Below, piece by piece: positions 25,949 through 34,954 of a stretch of DNA of 64,000 nt. The stretch covers positions 9,225,001 through 9,289,000 of the forward strand of contig NZ_CP109487.1 in the NCBI RefSeq assembly GCF_036227605.1, given 5' to 3'. The position numbers and the translations under genes are program-made. The DNA comes from Streptomyces sp. NBC_01439. GTDB taxonomy: Bacteria > Actinomycetota > Actinomycetes > Streptomycetales > Streptomycetaceae. The stretch's first letter is position 1. Every line of letters begins with the position of its first letter. Under the pieces are notes generated by a model, which was not told the DNA's origin, searched no databases, and was given only the letters and a program-made list of their open reading frames with translations.

Positions 25949-26548
25949 TCAAAGACCCCGGATGGTCAGGGGCGGTCGGCACCATGTCAGTGCGAACGCC
26001 ATGCCTGCCGGGAGCAGGGCGGCGACGAGGAGCAGTGCGGGGACGGAGTCGGCGGGGTGGAGGATCCAGGCCCACTGCTCGGGTTGGCCGTTGCGGACCC
26101 AGCCCGTGGCGGCACAGATGAGGGGGATGCAGGCGAGGGCTGAGGTGGACAGGTGCCGGCCGAGGATGGGCATGAGGAGCAAGGCGAGTGCGGTGTAGCC
26201 GGCAAGGTTGCGGCCCAGGACGGTGGTGAGGCCGTCCGAGCCGGCGAGGCGGCTGACCACTGCGGTGCTCAGTCCGAGGAGACCGACGGCCCCGGCAAGC
26301 GCGGTGTCCCAGACGCGTAAGGATCGGCTCGCGACCGTCTCGGTGGCGAGGTCGCCTCGCCCTGTGCCGTAGAGAAGGACGATCGCCGGCGCCAGCGTGA
26401 TCAGGTGCCCGATCAGGAAAACACCTGATGCCCCGGTGAGCGCGGGTACGGGGAGCCGAACGTCGCCGATGAGGAGGCCGAGGACGATGGTCGCGGCGAG
26501 GGTGGCCAGGAGGGCGGGGACCGCGCGGGCCTTGCACCACCAGATCAC
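25949..26548 (-). CDS. membrane subunit of an ABC-type exporter operon (unknown family)
   Basis: 199 aa with about five to six hydrophobic helices (ALLATLAATIVLGLLIG; FLIGHLITLAPAIVLLYG; ALAGAVGLLGLSTAVVS; YTALALLLMPILG; VPALLLVAALLPAGMAFAL). Its start overlaps the 3' end of the larger membrane gene (ATGA-type), so it is in the same operon as the ATP-binding gene. Probably an accessory permease half. No substrate can be deduced. Confidence 0.75.
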   Translation of the reverse strand: MIWWCKARAVPALLATLAATIVLGLLIGDVRLPVPALTGASGVFLIGHLITLAPAIVLLYGTGRGDLATETVASRSLRVWDTALAGAVGLLGLSTAVVSRLAGSDGLTTVLGRNLAGYTALALLLMPILGRHLSTSALACIPLICAATGWVRNGQPEQWAWILHPADSVPALLLVAALLPAGMAFALTWCRPPLTIRGL

Positions 26549-27819
26549 TGGCCGCTCCCGGCAACGAGGGCGATCGGGGGCTCGTCGGTGCAGTTGGCCA
26601 TGGCAGCGGTGTTGCGCCGGTACCAGTCAAGCTGGACGTTCTTCGGCTGGCTGAGGACCTTCTCGGTGACGAAGGCGACGTCGCGTGGGTCGAAGCGGCC
26701 CTCGATGAGGCGGGTTTCCCCGGTGGCCGTGGCATAGAGCCACGCCGCGACGGGTCCTTGAGCAGCACCGGCTGGGTAGACGTCTCCGTTGAGGACGCAG
26801 GCGGGAGGCTTGGGAAGGAACCCGGAAACGACACCGGCCGCGAGGTCGCGGGGGGTGGGCCGGGTGGGGATGCCGAGCTTGCTCTCCCCCGGGCCGGGTT
26901 CAGCCGCCATCGTGAGGATGGGCGCGATGGTGAGTCCGGCTGTGGCCAGGCGGTCTGTCGCGGCCCGGGCCCCTGCCGCGATCATGCCCGCTCGGGGTTC
27001 CAGCTCCGGCCACAGGCACACCTTGGGGGCGCCGTTGTCGCAGACCAGTTCGGAGGCAGGGCGGGCGACGACGGGGTCGTAGCCGATGTCCCGAGCCAGG
27101 TAGCCCGCGATTCCGGCGCCCGAAACCGCCACGACTACGGCTGCCGCGGCTGCCGTGAGGGTGCCTCGGAAGTGGATCAGGACCAGGGCGGCGCCGCTGA
27201 CGGCAAGGGCGAAGACGGCGCCGCTCCACAGGGCGCGGGGGTCGATGACCTGGTCAACGGCGCAGCAGCTGTCGAGGCTGCTGGCGACGAGGTGCCGGAT
27301 CCAGCGGATGTTCCAGGACGCGGGGTAGGCGTTGGCGATGAAGGCCACGATCAGTGCGAGGGGCGCCGCGAGCGCGCCGGGCAGGGCTCGGCCCAGGACG
27401 GCTCCCGCGAGAGTGTTCGCGATGAGGGCGGCGGTGGAGACGGCGAGGATGCCCAGGTCCGGGATGCCGAAGCCGAGGTCGGCGGCGGCCGCGGCAGGGG
27501 CGAACGCGACGAGGAGGGCGAGCACGCCCATGGCGACGACCGGGGCGAGGGCGGGGAAGGCGATGGCCAGCGGGGAGCGGACCGGACCCTGGTCGAAAAC
27601 GCGTCCCCGATGGAGGCGGGCGCTTTCCCATGCCCCGGCAGCCGCGCATGCGGAGGCGATGAAGGGCTGGGCGAACGTCGCGGTGCCGGTGGCGGAGGGC
27701 CAGTACAGCGGCGTCACCCAGGTGGTGAGGTCGTCGCCCAGGGCCGTGACCACGAACAGGGCGAGCAGGGGCAGCAGCCAGGTGGTCGAGGAGGAACGGA
27801 TGACGGCGCGCAGCAGCAT
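26545..27819 (-). CDS. ABC-exporter permease-like membrane protein (DUF7224-like)
   Basis: 424 aa. About six hydrophobic segments in the first 230 residues (LPLLALFVVTALG; FIASACAAAGAWE; VVAMGVLALLVAF; ILAVSTAALIANTLAGAVL; LALIVAFIANAYP; SGAVFALAVSGAALVLI), then an extracytoplasmic Cys-containing C-terminal domain of about 170 residues. This arrangement occurs in actinobacterial ABC exporters of peptides or unknown substrates. It starts 1 bp from the stop of the ATP-binding gene. Confidence 0.75.
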   Translation of the reverse strand: MLLRAVIRSSSTTWLLPLLALFVVTALGDDLTTWVTPLYWPSATGTATFAQPFIASACAAAGAWESARLHRGRVFDQGPVRSPLAIAFPALAPVVAMGVLALLVAFAPAAAAADLGFGIPDLGILAVSTAALIANTLAGAVLGRALPGALAAPLALIVAFIANAYPASWNIRWIRHLVASSLDSCCAVDQVIDPRALWSGAVFALAVSGAALVLIHFRGTLTAAAAAVVVAVSGAGIAGYLARDIGYDPVVARPASELVCDNGAPKVCLWPELEPRAGMIAAGARAATDRLATAGLTIAPILTMAAEPGPGESKLGIPTRPTPRDLAAGVVSGFLPKPPACVLNGDVYPAGAAQGPVAAWLYATATGETRLIEGRFDPRDVAFVTEKVLSQPKNVQLDWYRRNTAAMANCTDEPPIALVAGSGQ

Positions 27820-27820
27820 C

Positions 27821-28576
27821 TCAGACCTCCTTGCCGACGAGACGGGCGTAGGCGTTCTCTGCGTGTGCGCGGGGTGAGTCGCCGTGGTCGGCCAGCTCGT
27901 GGAACTGGGCGGTCGTGCCCTGGAAACGGACGGTTCCCTCGTCCAATACCACGACCTGGCTGTAGAGGTCGAAGAGGTCTTCGGTCTGATGCGTGGAGAC
28001 CAGGATCTGGACGGCCCCGGTGAGTTCCTCGACGAGTCGGCGGAAAACGGACCTCTGCTGTGGATCGAGTCCGGCGGTCGGCTCGTCCATGAGGATCAGT
28101 TCGCTGCGGTGCGCAAGTGCCCCCGCGATGCCCATTCGACGGAGCTGGCCCCCGGAGACCTGGTGGCTCTTGCGGTCTGCGAGCTTGCTCAGCAGGACCT
28201 GGTCAAGAGCGCGCTCGGACGCCTGCCAGGCGTCTCTACGGGACATTCCCTTGAGCCAGCCTGCGTAGGCGACCTGCTCCCGGACGGTGAGGCCGGGCAT
28301 CGGCGTCACCTGTTGGGGAATCCAGGCGACCTGGCGGCGGAAGGCTGCCCTCTCGCGGCGTTGCGCAGGATCGAGGTCATTGAAGGACAGTCTGCCGCCG
28401 AGGGGACGCAGCTGTGATGAGGCCAGCGCCATGAGCGTCGACTTGCCGGCGCCGTTGGGTCCCAGGAGGACTGTAGCGGGGCTGTCCAGGTGAAGGTCGA
28501 ACCCATCGAACACGTCGTTCCTCCGGGTGTACCGGAAGGTTACGCCGTCGAAAACCAGAGCCATGAGGCTGCGCAA
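27821..28576 (-). CDS. ABC transporter ATP-binding protein
   Basis: About 251 aa. Walker A GPNGAGKST, Q-loop within QVAWIPQQ, signature VSGGQLRRMG, Walker B LILMDEPTAGL and the switch His in VSTHQTEDLFDL are all intact. TTG 28576 or ATG 28564 is the start; neither has a strong ribosome-binding site. First gene of a three-gene operon with two membrane proteins, as in CcmA/DRA-type exporters. A 33-bp palindrome lies about 50 bp upstream. Confidence 0.93.
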   Translation of the reverse strand: MRSLMALVFDGVTFRYTRRNDVFDGFDLHLDSPATVLLGPNGAGKSTLMALASSQLRPLGGRLSFNDLDPAQRRERAAFRRQVAWIPQQVTPMPGLTVREQVAYAGWLKGMSRRDAWQASERALDQVLLSKLADRKSHQVSGGQLRRMGIAGALAHRSELILMDEPTAGLDPQQRSVFRRLVEELTGAVQILVSTHQTEDLFDLYSQVVVLDEGTVRFQGTTAQFHELADHGDSPRAHAENAYARLVGKEV

Positions 28577-29323
28577 TCCGCCGCCCGATGTGCGGGCGGC
28601 TGGTAGTGGTCTGCTGAAACGTGTGTAGCCTCAAGAGCCCTGTGAAACAGGAGACTTGAGGCCGTAGTCGCGCAATGTGTATCAATACAGGGTGGTGACG
28701 TTGCGCACCGTCAGGTATCGGCCGAATTTCAGGCCCGACACACAGTGCAGCGGCCCGGGCGTTCGGCACGGGCACGGTGCACGGCCGGCCGCCCTGGAAT
28801 CCACCGTCACCCCCGCCGCCGGCGGCAGCACCGACTTCCGTGTGGAACAGGAGAAGGCGTGCCCGGACACTCCCTGCATTGCAGCAGGGGAGAGGAGCGT
28901 CCCAAGCGGCGACCCCGCAGGGCACTGAGTACCGTCGCCGGGCACGCCGGCGGACCGGCGCGTAGGAGCGGCGAAGTCCCTGCAATGGGGGCGGAGCGAA
29001 CCGATCGGCGCATTCGGCCTTCGCCAGGCAGCTGCAGGGGATGGGGCCGAAGGCACTGCGCCAACTACGGCTGGGCGACGGCGTGGGCGTGCGTCCATGC
29101 GGAACTCGGTCTCCATAAGGCCTTCCTACGCCGAGCGTGGCGAGCCTGCGCTGCTGCTCCTCGTTCAGCCGGTCCCAATTCCGCAATCGTCACTGGGTGT
29201 GGCGCTAGTCAATAGTGACCGCGGAGGCGTTTGAGGGGCGGACGATGTACGAGTGACCCAGCGCGTGAACGCTGCGGCGCGGTGGCTGCCGAGGGCGCGT
29301 GCGTGATGGTGCACCCTCGAACA
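28577..29323. other. intergenic stretch with an operator-like palindrome and a possible coding relic
   Basis: Plus strand about 28700-28928 reads as a Cys-containing exported-type peptide (for example ACPDTPCIAAGERSVPSGDP) but has no start signal; probably a relic. No other gene. Confidence 0.3.
28628..28662. promoter_or_regulatory. long imperfect palindrome upstream of the ABC operon
   Basis: GCCTCAAG (28628-28635) and CTTGAGGC (28655-28662) are perfect inverted arms, and CCTGT/ACAGG inside them also pair around GAA. It lies about 52 bp upstream of the ATP-binding gene, so it could be a repressor operator or an attenuator hairpin for that operon. Confidence 0.55.
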
Positions 29324-30577
29324 TCACACCTTCTCTTCAGCCGTTTGCCTGGTGGGGTGGGCTGCTGCGATGCGGTCGTTGCTGAGCCAGTGGAACAGGA
29401 CCGGCCCGAGAGCGACGACGACGGCGCCGGCGATGATGAAGGGCCAGGACAAGCCGAGTGCGCGGGCCAAGAGACCGCCCAGGACCGCTCCCAGGGCAGA
29501 TGCGCCGGTCGACAGCGTCCGGAAGACGGCAGTGACTCGACCGAGCAAGTGGTCCGGAATGAGCCGGGCCCGCAGGCTCACGGCGATGACCGATTGGGTC
29601 ACCACGACGAATCCGTCCAGCGCCATCAGGGCGCTGAGGACGACGACGTGGTCGGCCAGCCCCAGGGCGACGGTCGCCACGCCGGACACGCCGGTGGTCC
29701 AGAGCAGGGTCGTACCGGGGCGAGTGAGCCTGCCGACGCGGTCGCCGTACACGCCGCCGAGGAAGGCTCCGACCGCACCGCCGGCGAGGACGAAACCGAA
29801 GACGGAGGGGCCTGCGTCGAGACGTTCGACCACGGTCAGGGAGATGAGGCTGTAGGTGGCCGAGCTTGCCAGGTTGCCGACGCCGAACAGGACGCACAGG
29901 GCAACGAGTAGGGGCGAGCCGGTGAAGCCACGCACTCCCGCTGTGAGGTCTTCCGTGAAGGTGGTCGCGGCCCTGCCGGGCGCCCGCTTGCTGCGCGCGA
30001 GGGGGAGCACGGTCAACAGCAGTGCGGCCACGGCATAGCCAGTTGCACCCAGGGCGAAGGGAGCGGCGACTGCGAGCGCGAAGAGACTGCCGCCCAGCGG
30101 AGGACCGACGAAGTTGTTGGCGACGGTGTAGGTCGCCTGGAGCCTGCCGTTGGCCCGTTCGAGCTGATGGTCCTCGACGAGCGTGGGCACCAGCGCCGAG
30201 GAGGTGTTGTCGTACAGGGTTTCGGCCAGGCCGAACAGGAACGACAAGGTGCACAGCATGAGGATGTGCACGTGCCCGGTTGCCAGGATCAGGGTCAGGA
30301 GGCCGACACCCAGGGCCCGAGTGGTGCTCGCCATGCGGAGCAGGAGCACACGGTCGACACGGTCCGCCAGGGTTCCTAACGGCACCGAGAACAGCAGCCA
30401 CGGCAGGTACTGCATGGCGGTGATCGTGGTGATGGCCAGGGGGTCGCGAGTGATGGTCAGGGCGACCAGTGGCGTGGCGGACAGCAGCATCCCGTCCGCG
30501 AGGTTCGACGTGGCCGTGGATATCCACAATCGCCGGAACCCGCGCCAGGCTGCTTGATCGTGTGCCGAGTCTGACAT
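29324..30577 (-). CDS. MFS exporter (drug/macrolide-efflux type)
   Basis: 417 aa from ATG 30577 with GGGAGAA upstream. Twelve hydrophobic segments with MFS landmarks: LADGMLLSATPLVALTITRD, the loop motif PLGTLADRVDRVLLLRMAST (motif A type), and in the second half VYGDRVGRLTRPG. The arrangement matches proton-driven effluxers of the MefA/enterobactin-exporter group. The substrate is unknown. Monocistronic. Confidence 0.9.
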   Translation of the reverse strand: MSDSAHDQAAWRGFRRLWISTATSNLADGMLLSATPLVALTITRDPLAITTITAMQYLPWLLFSVPLGTLADRVDRVLLLRMASTTRALGVGLLTLILATGHVHILMLCTLSFLFGLAETLYDNTSSALVPTLVEDHQLERANGRLQATYTVANNFVGPPLGGSLFALAVAAPFALGATGYAVAALLLTVLPLARSKRAPGRAATTFTEDLTAGVRGFTGSPLLVALCVLFGVGNLASSATYSLISLTVVERLDAGPSVFGFVLAGGAVGAFLGGVYGDRVGRLTRPGTTLLWTTGVSGVATVALGLADHVVVLSALMALDGFVVVTQSVIAVSLRARLIPDHLLGRVTAVFRTLSTGASALGAVLGGLLARALGLSWPFIIAGAVVVALGPVLFHWLSNDRIAAAHPTRQTAEEKV

Positions 30578-30874
30578 CGTCGTTCTCCCTTGACGAGCTG
30601 TACGGTCGCACCGTGACGCTACAGGCGTCTCTTCGGGACCACCGAAAGCGTGAAGTGCCGGCTGGCCGAAGACTTTCTGGCTCTGTTCACGTTCAGCAGC
30701 AGCGATTGTTGATGGGTTTAAGCAGTGTCTGGTCGGCCATCTGGCGCGTGGATGTTCACGAGAAGTAGCGGCAGTGCCGTGTAGCTGAGGCGAACATCGT
30801 GAGGGGACGCTGGCTCGGTTCACGTTGAATCCCGGATGCTGGCGCCCGGACGAAGGTGCGAGGATCTGTTCGTG

Positions 30875-31318
30875 GTGACGGATGCAGAGTGGACTCGGAT
30901 CCGGAGGGACTTGCGCTTCGGGCAGATATTTGAAGGCACCGTGGTGAAGGTTCCCCGGCCCGGTGTGATCGGGATCTTCGTGGACATCGGCCTGAGCGTC
31001 GGAGGGTTTGTCGACGTCCTGTGGCTGTCGGGTGAGGTCGAGGACTGGCCAGCGGAAGGCACGGTTGCCGATTTCAAGATTTGGTGGGCTGACGGCCGCC
31101 AACAGATCCGGCTGGTGCCATGCGATTCTCGGTATCTGCGGAACGACTTCGCAGCCCTGGTCGAACGCATCCGCCCTGGTTGGCCATCCGACGACGGCCA
31201 GCCGGTGCCTGACCCCGAGCCTCCCCCCTACGAGGAGCGGACCGCCCTTCGCCCTGATGGCCGCGGGCCAACTTCCCGTGAGGCTGGACAAACGGCCGAC
31301 GGCCCTGGCGGGAGCTAG
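30875..31318 (+). CDS. S1-like RNA-binding-domain protein, C-terminus possibly altered by an IS
   Basis: About 147 aa from GTG 30875 (or GTG 30872). Residues 8-80 read FGQIFEGTVVKVPRPGVIGI then FVDIGLSVGGFVDV, the beta-barrel pattern of an S1 domain, followed by an acidic/Pro-rich tail. The last 25 codons run to the edge of an IS21 relic on the opposite strand, so the natural end may be lost. Probably binds RNA; role unknown. Confidence 0.6.
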   Translation: MTDAEWTRIRRDLRFGQIFEGTVVKVPRPGVIGIFVDIGLSVGGFVDVLWLSGEVEDWPAEGTVADFKIWWADGRQQIRLVPCDSRYLRNDFAALVERIRPGWPSDDGQPVPDPEPPPYEERTALRPDGRGPTSREAGQTADGPGGS

Positions 31319-31329
31319 CTGGCCGCGGC

Positions 31330-31745
31330 TTCGGCTCGGGCTCGGGGTGCTGGCGCGGCGGTAGGAGTCGGTGCCGGTCTCGATGATGGCGCCGCCGAAG
31401 GCGAGGCGGTCGACGATGGCCGCGCAGAGGCGGGGATCGGTGAACGTCTTCGTCCGGCCGCCGAACGACTCGTTCGAGGCGACGGCCACGATGTTCTTCT
31501 CCTCGCGTTCGGTCAGGACCTGGAAGAGGAGTTCGGCGCCGCGGCGGCCGAGCCCCATCCCAGCCGAGTCCGTCGATGCAGGGCAGGTCGATACGGCCGT
31601 TGCGGGCGAATATCTGCGAGAGCTGCTCCTCATCGGCGGCCTCGACGAGCAAGTTGACCAGCTTCGTCGCCAGCACGTACTCGAGCCGGTAGTCGGCCAT
31701 CGCCGCCTCGGTCCCCAGCGCGATCAGCATGGTCGAAGCCGTCGA
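31330..31745 (-). pseudogene. IS21-type istB relic, frameshifted
   Basis: Minus strand pieces YVLATKLVNLLVEAADEEQL, IDLPCIDGLG (Walker B area) and, in another frame, GRRGAELLFQVLTEREEKN then IVAVASNESFGG and ETGTDSYR match the C-terminal half of IstB proteins of a type different from the intact IS21 copy at 11.6 kb. N-terminal half absent. Confidence 0.75.
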
Positions 31746-31960
31746 TGGTGAAGTTGTGGATCACGTCGCGGACCCGGTCCACGCTGATGAACGACACTCC
31801 GGCGATCTTCGCCACCGGCATGCCCTGCGCGGACAGCGGATCATCTGGGCCCGCCGCCAGGTCACACCGACCCGATGCCCCTGCTGATGATCTGCAGCAG
31901 CCGTCCGCCTCGTCGTCATCGATCTCGCGCGCCCGCACCTGCCCAGCCACAGACCAGCAC
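31746..31960 (-). pseudogene. IS630-type transposase N-terminal relic
   Basis: Minus strand reads QVRAREIDDDE, then in other frames SRGIGSV and QGMPVAKIAGVSFISVDRVR followed by DVIHNF, the helix-turn-helix start of IS630 transposases. It joins the istB relic directly, so the two elements were fused by recombination. A second, shorter IS630 relic is at 38016. Confidence 0.65.
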
Positions 31961-32004
31961 CCTGGCAGATCCCCACAGCCCCCGCCAGGGCCACCACACG
32001 AGTG

Positions 32005-32661
32005 TCAGAAAGCGGCCTCGGCAAAGCGGCTCCGCAACCACGCTGCCTCCGCAGGCATCAGGTTCGGGTCAGCCAGCTTGGCCCTGACCGCCTCCTGGAT
32101 CCGTCCCGTGGGATCGCTCCGAGAGCCGTCGCGTATGCCGCGCAGCAACAAGCCCCGCCCCAGGCGGGCGGCAAGTCCGCGGACGTCCGCGCTGCCGATG
32201 GTCACCATTGTCATCGCCACATCGGCAGCGGGATCACCAGCGCTCGCGTTGCACCAGTCGATCACCACCGGGCCCCGGCGGGTCAGCATGACATTGCCCG
32301 GATGCAGGTCCAGATGCAGCACCCGATCATCATCCGCCGTGCTGAAGCGCTTGGGCAGCCACTCCGGTGCCGGCAGCACGTGCAAGCGGTCGTGGAGGCC
32401 GCCCAGCATCCGGCCGAGGGAACCCACCTGCCACGGGCGCCGGGCCATCACGTCCAGCATCGTCGGCCCGGTCAGCCGCTCCAGAACCATGTCGGTCCCG
32501 GTGGCCTCGTACACCTGGGGCACCGGATACCCGCATGCCGTCAGGTGCGTCATCAGACGCGACTCCAGACCAGTGGGACCCCCGTGCCGGTACCGCCGCA
32601 GCACCCTGGACTCATCCAGGGCATACACATCGGCATCCCGACCCCGCGCGATCAACTCCAT
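32005..32661 (-). CDS. aminoglycoside-phosphotransferase-family kinase
   Basis: 218 aa from ATG 32661. The kinase-like fold shows the catalytic Brenner motif HLDLHPGNVML and the metal-binding VIDWCNASAGDP, with a short N-lobe (GRDADVYALDESRVLRRYRH). It is shorter than aminoglycoside kinases (about 260 aa), and streptomycetes carry many such proteins with unknown small-molecule substrates, so resistance cannot be claimed. Start chosen to match the N-lobe; the ribosome-binding site is weak. Confidence 0.8.
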   Translation of the reverse strand: MELIARGRDADVYALDESRVLRRYRHGGPTGLESRLMTHLTACGYPVPQVYEATGTDMVLERLTGPTMLDVMARRPWQVGSLGRMLGGLHDRLHVLPAPEWLPKRFSTADDDRVLHLDLHPGNVMLTRRGPVVIDWCNASAGDPAADVAMTMVTIGSADVRGLAARLGRGLLLRGIRDGSRSDPTGRIQEAVRAKLADPNLMPAEAAWLRSRFAEAAF

Positions 32662-32738
32662 GCGGTGCAGTCTGTCTTGACGGACCAGCCCGCGCCAACA
32701 GGGCGAACGCTGCCTCACGCGACACTAGGGTGGGACGC

Positions 32739-33404
32739 GTGCCGATACCTGTACATGCCTTCGCCCACCGGCCGTTGACGGCAGCGGCTGTCGCCGAGCT
32801 CGTCGCTCTGCCGGCCGAGCTGCACATCCACTATGACGACGTCGAAGCGGTGATCCTGCAACGCGGATGGAGCTGGGAGCACGACCTGGTCTGCGACTCC
32901 TTCCGCACCGGATACGGACATGTGTTGTGCGCTGAGGGCGGCAATCCGTTCGGGCAGCCAGAGGCCCGGCGTTTCCTGGTTTTCGGCGAGGTCTACCCCG
33001 TCGACCCGGACGACGAGAGCATGACGAACGGACCGTGGTTGTACGGCCTCATGGACGACTGGCAGGAACAGGCCGGCTGGAGTGGGCGCCGAACGGGCAC
33101 CGATCAGGACTGCGAGTACGTCCTTGCGCAGGCAGCGCGAGCCGTCACCGAGTACCTCGGCTCAGCTCCAGAGCGCACGATTCTGTCGTCCGCAGCGGTG
33201 GTCACAGGTCCTGCGCTGACGCACCGCGTCTGGCGCACCCGCACCCACGCGCTGGTACTCGGACCGGCGGCAGACAACGGCCCTTACGGCTACCTCACCC
33301 ACCTTCAGCTGTCCTACACACCACTCGGCTGCGGCCCTGACCTGCCGCGCGAAGAGGACGAAGACGGCCTGGCCAGATGGATCACTGCGCACGTCGACTG
33401 GTGA
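32739..33404 (+). CDS. hypothetical protein
   Basis: 221 aa from GTG 32739, with AGGGTGGG upstream. Acidic, soluble, Trp-rich (RGWSWEHDLVCDSF, PWLYGLMDDWQEQAGWSG) and with consistent coding bias. No motif or membrane segment recognised. Divergent from the kinase gene with only 77 bp between starts, so the two may share a control region. Confidence 0.65.
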   Translation: MPIPVHAFAHRPLTAAAVAELVALPAELHIHYDDVEAVILQRGWSWEHDLVCDSFRTGYGHVLCAEGGNPFGQPEARRFLVFGEVYPVDPDDESMTNGPWLYGLMDDWQEQAGWSGRRTGTDQDCEYVLAQAARAVTEYLGSAPERTILSSAAVVTGPALTHRVWRTRTHALVLGPAADNGPYGYLTHLQLSYTPLGCGPDLPREEDEDGLARWITAHVDW

Positions 33405-33420
33405 CCCCCGGGCCCGCCGC

Positions 33421-33933
33421 ATGAGTGGGCCTTGCATGCGGGCCCCGGGCCGGTGCTGGGTGAGCACGACTTCGACCCGGACCGAGCGCCTCCCCGGAGC
33501 GCCGCACTTACTGAGCTTCCTGTGTCTGACGCTGATACGACAAGTGGAAGATTATTGCGGGTCGTGGTTCACCGATCCACGAGCTACCGGATCGCTACGT
33601 GCTCTCCGAAACGCCGCAGCCGTTGGCAGTGCTGCGTACGGGCTCTGGTGCGCCGAGCACGGGCTGGCCGTCGAGCCGGTGATGGAGTGGCATCCCGGCG
33701 GAGGGATCCGCTGCACCGGCCTGTCCCGGACCCGTGGCCTCGCGGCCGGCGGTGGTCGGTGGTCGGTCAGACTGACCGCTGTGACGGATGGCGAGAAGGC
33801 CGAGGTCCCGGGCGAGGCCATCGGGGCTTACTACCTGGCAGAAGTCGCGGCCGACGACCTGGACTCCGACGACCTCTCCTGGACGCTGGTAGACGCCCTT
33901 CGCCGCGCGGGAGCTGTGAGGAGCCCGGCGTAG
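33421..33933 (+). CDS. hypothetical protein, start uncertain or 5'-truncated
   Basis: Coding bias is good only from about 33543 (GTG, VEDYCGSWFTDPRATGSLRA) to the stop; the first 40 codons of the open frame look non-coding. The product is about 130 aa, soluble, with a single Trp-Cys cluster (GLWCAEHG). No family recognised. Confidence 0.45.
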   Translation: MSGPCMRAPGRCWVSTTSTRTERLPGAPHLLSFLCLTLIRQVEDYCGSWFTDPRATGSLRALRNAAAVGSAAYGLWCAEHGLAVEPVMEWHPGGGIRCTGLSRTRGLAAGGGRWSVRLTAVTDGEKAEVPGEAIGAYYLAEVAADDLDSDDLSWTLVDALRRAGAVRSPA

Positions 33934-33955
33934 AAGGGGCTGTCCGTACCGGGCG

Positions 33956-34425
33956 ATGCGCTCGGGACGCGGTGCCGCGAGGAAGGAACACGGCTGGTGG
34001 GGGGACATCGATGACGCCCTGGCCCGCGCCGATCGGGAGGGGTTCACGCGGGAGCCGCCCAAGGCCCTGAAGGGGGCGGATCGATTTCTTGGTCAGACAC
34101 AGCTGAAGTCGACCGAGGGCGTCGCCGTAGAGCTTGGTGTCAGCCAGCGGTCGGTGGAGCGTTATCGCAAGGGCGAACGGAAGGTTCCGCCGAAGGGATC
34201 GCCGACCGCATCGACGACGCCGTCTGCGCACGATGCCAGTCCGTGGTCCGCAGCCGCCGCCGCAAGCAGGCTGCCGCCAGCACCGGCATCACGCTGGAGA
34301 CCCGCATCCGGTACGGGTGCACCACCGCGGTCGGCACGACCGACGACGGCAGCTTCCGCCACCTGGCCGTCCACCCTCCACCCGCGTACGCGCAGCGCCT
34401 CTTCAACTGCTTGCGCCGATGGGCA
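33956..34425 (+). pseudogene. decayed telomere terminal-protein (tpg-like) gene
   Basis: The N-terminal part in one frame (IDDALARADREGFTREPPKA then LGVSQRSVERYRKGERKVPP) is the helix-turn-helix region of Streptomyces Tpg. At about 34195 the frame changes to ADRIDDAVCAR, RRRKQAAASTGITLETRIRY and TTDDGSFRHLAVHPPPAYAQ followed by RLF, the Tpg central region. The C-terminal block containing the priming-residue region is missing because the sequence meets the 3' end of the opposite gene at 34436. Tpg caps the telomeres of linear Streptomyces replicons. This copy is dead. Confidence 0.8.
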
Positions 34426-34435
34426 TGCCCGCAGG

Positions 34436-34954
34436 TCAGCTGTGTCCGGCGGCCATGGAGTCGAAGGTCTCCCGCATCATCCGGTCGATGGCTCCGGGCT
34501 GTTCGATCAGGGAATCGAAGAGGTCGGCGAGCAGCCACAACACGAAGCCGTGCACCAGAGCTTCCTCCGGCGGAATCTGCCCGTACCGGTCACGCCACGC
34601 CACGGTGTCCATGCCCATGGCGGCGGCCATGAGAACGCCGGTGACCATCGGCACCTGAGCCGGGTCGGCCGTCTCGAAGCCGGGGAGCCTGCGGATCACT
34701 GCGGGAATCAGATCGCTGAGCGGATCAAGCCGGTCTTCGCCACCGGACTGTTCGGCGATCAGGTATCCGGTCAGCACGCCCACCAGGAAGACCGTGCCCC
34801 GGGACACCTCCTCGCGTCCGTACGCATCCACCGCGGCCTTGACCCGCTGCTGCGCCTCTTGACGCTCTTCGGCGGAAGTCCGCTTCTCCAGGACCCGATA
34901 TGAGTCCCACGCCGCACGGACCGCCTCATCCACCACTACGCCTTCACTGGTCAT
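34436..34954 (-). CDS. hypothetical helical protein
   Basis: 172 aa from ATG 34954. Mostly alpha-helical, soluble, with a charged N-terminal half (EERQEAQQRVKAAVDAYGRE) and a hydrophobic central helix (GTVFLVGVLTGYLIA). Good coding bias. No family recognised; the 3' end abuts the tpg relic. Confidence 0.6.
   Translation of the reverse strand: MTSEGVVVDEAVRAAWDSYRVLEKRTSAEERQEAQQRVKAAVDAYGREEVSRGTVFLVGVLTGYLIAEQSGGEDRLDPLSDLIPAVIRRLPGFETADPAQVPMVTGVLMAAAMGMDTVAWRDRYGQIPPEEALVHGFVLWLLADLFDSLIEQPGAIDRMMRETFDSMAAGHS

Noticed and set aside
26758-28023. 421-aa plus-strand frame across the ABC permease gene
   Set aside because: Gly/Asp/Arg-rich shadow; the minus-strand membrane protein has clear helices and operon context.
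28628-28662. Second SoxR box upstream of the ABC operon
   Set aside because: The arms CCTCAAG/CTTGAGG are separated by 19 bases instead of 4, incompatible with known SoxR binding.
32005-32661. Aminoglycoside-resistance gene
   Set aside because: Only the general phosphotransferase fold is visible; the protein is short and streptomycetes have many such kinases without resistance function.
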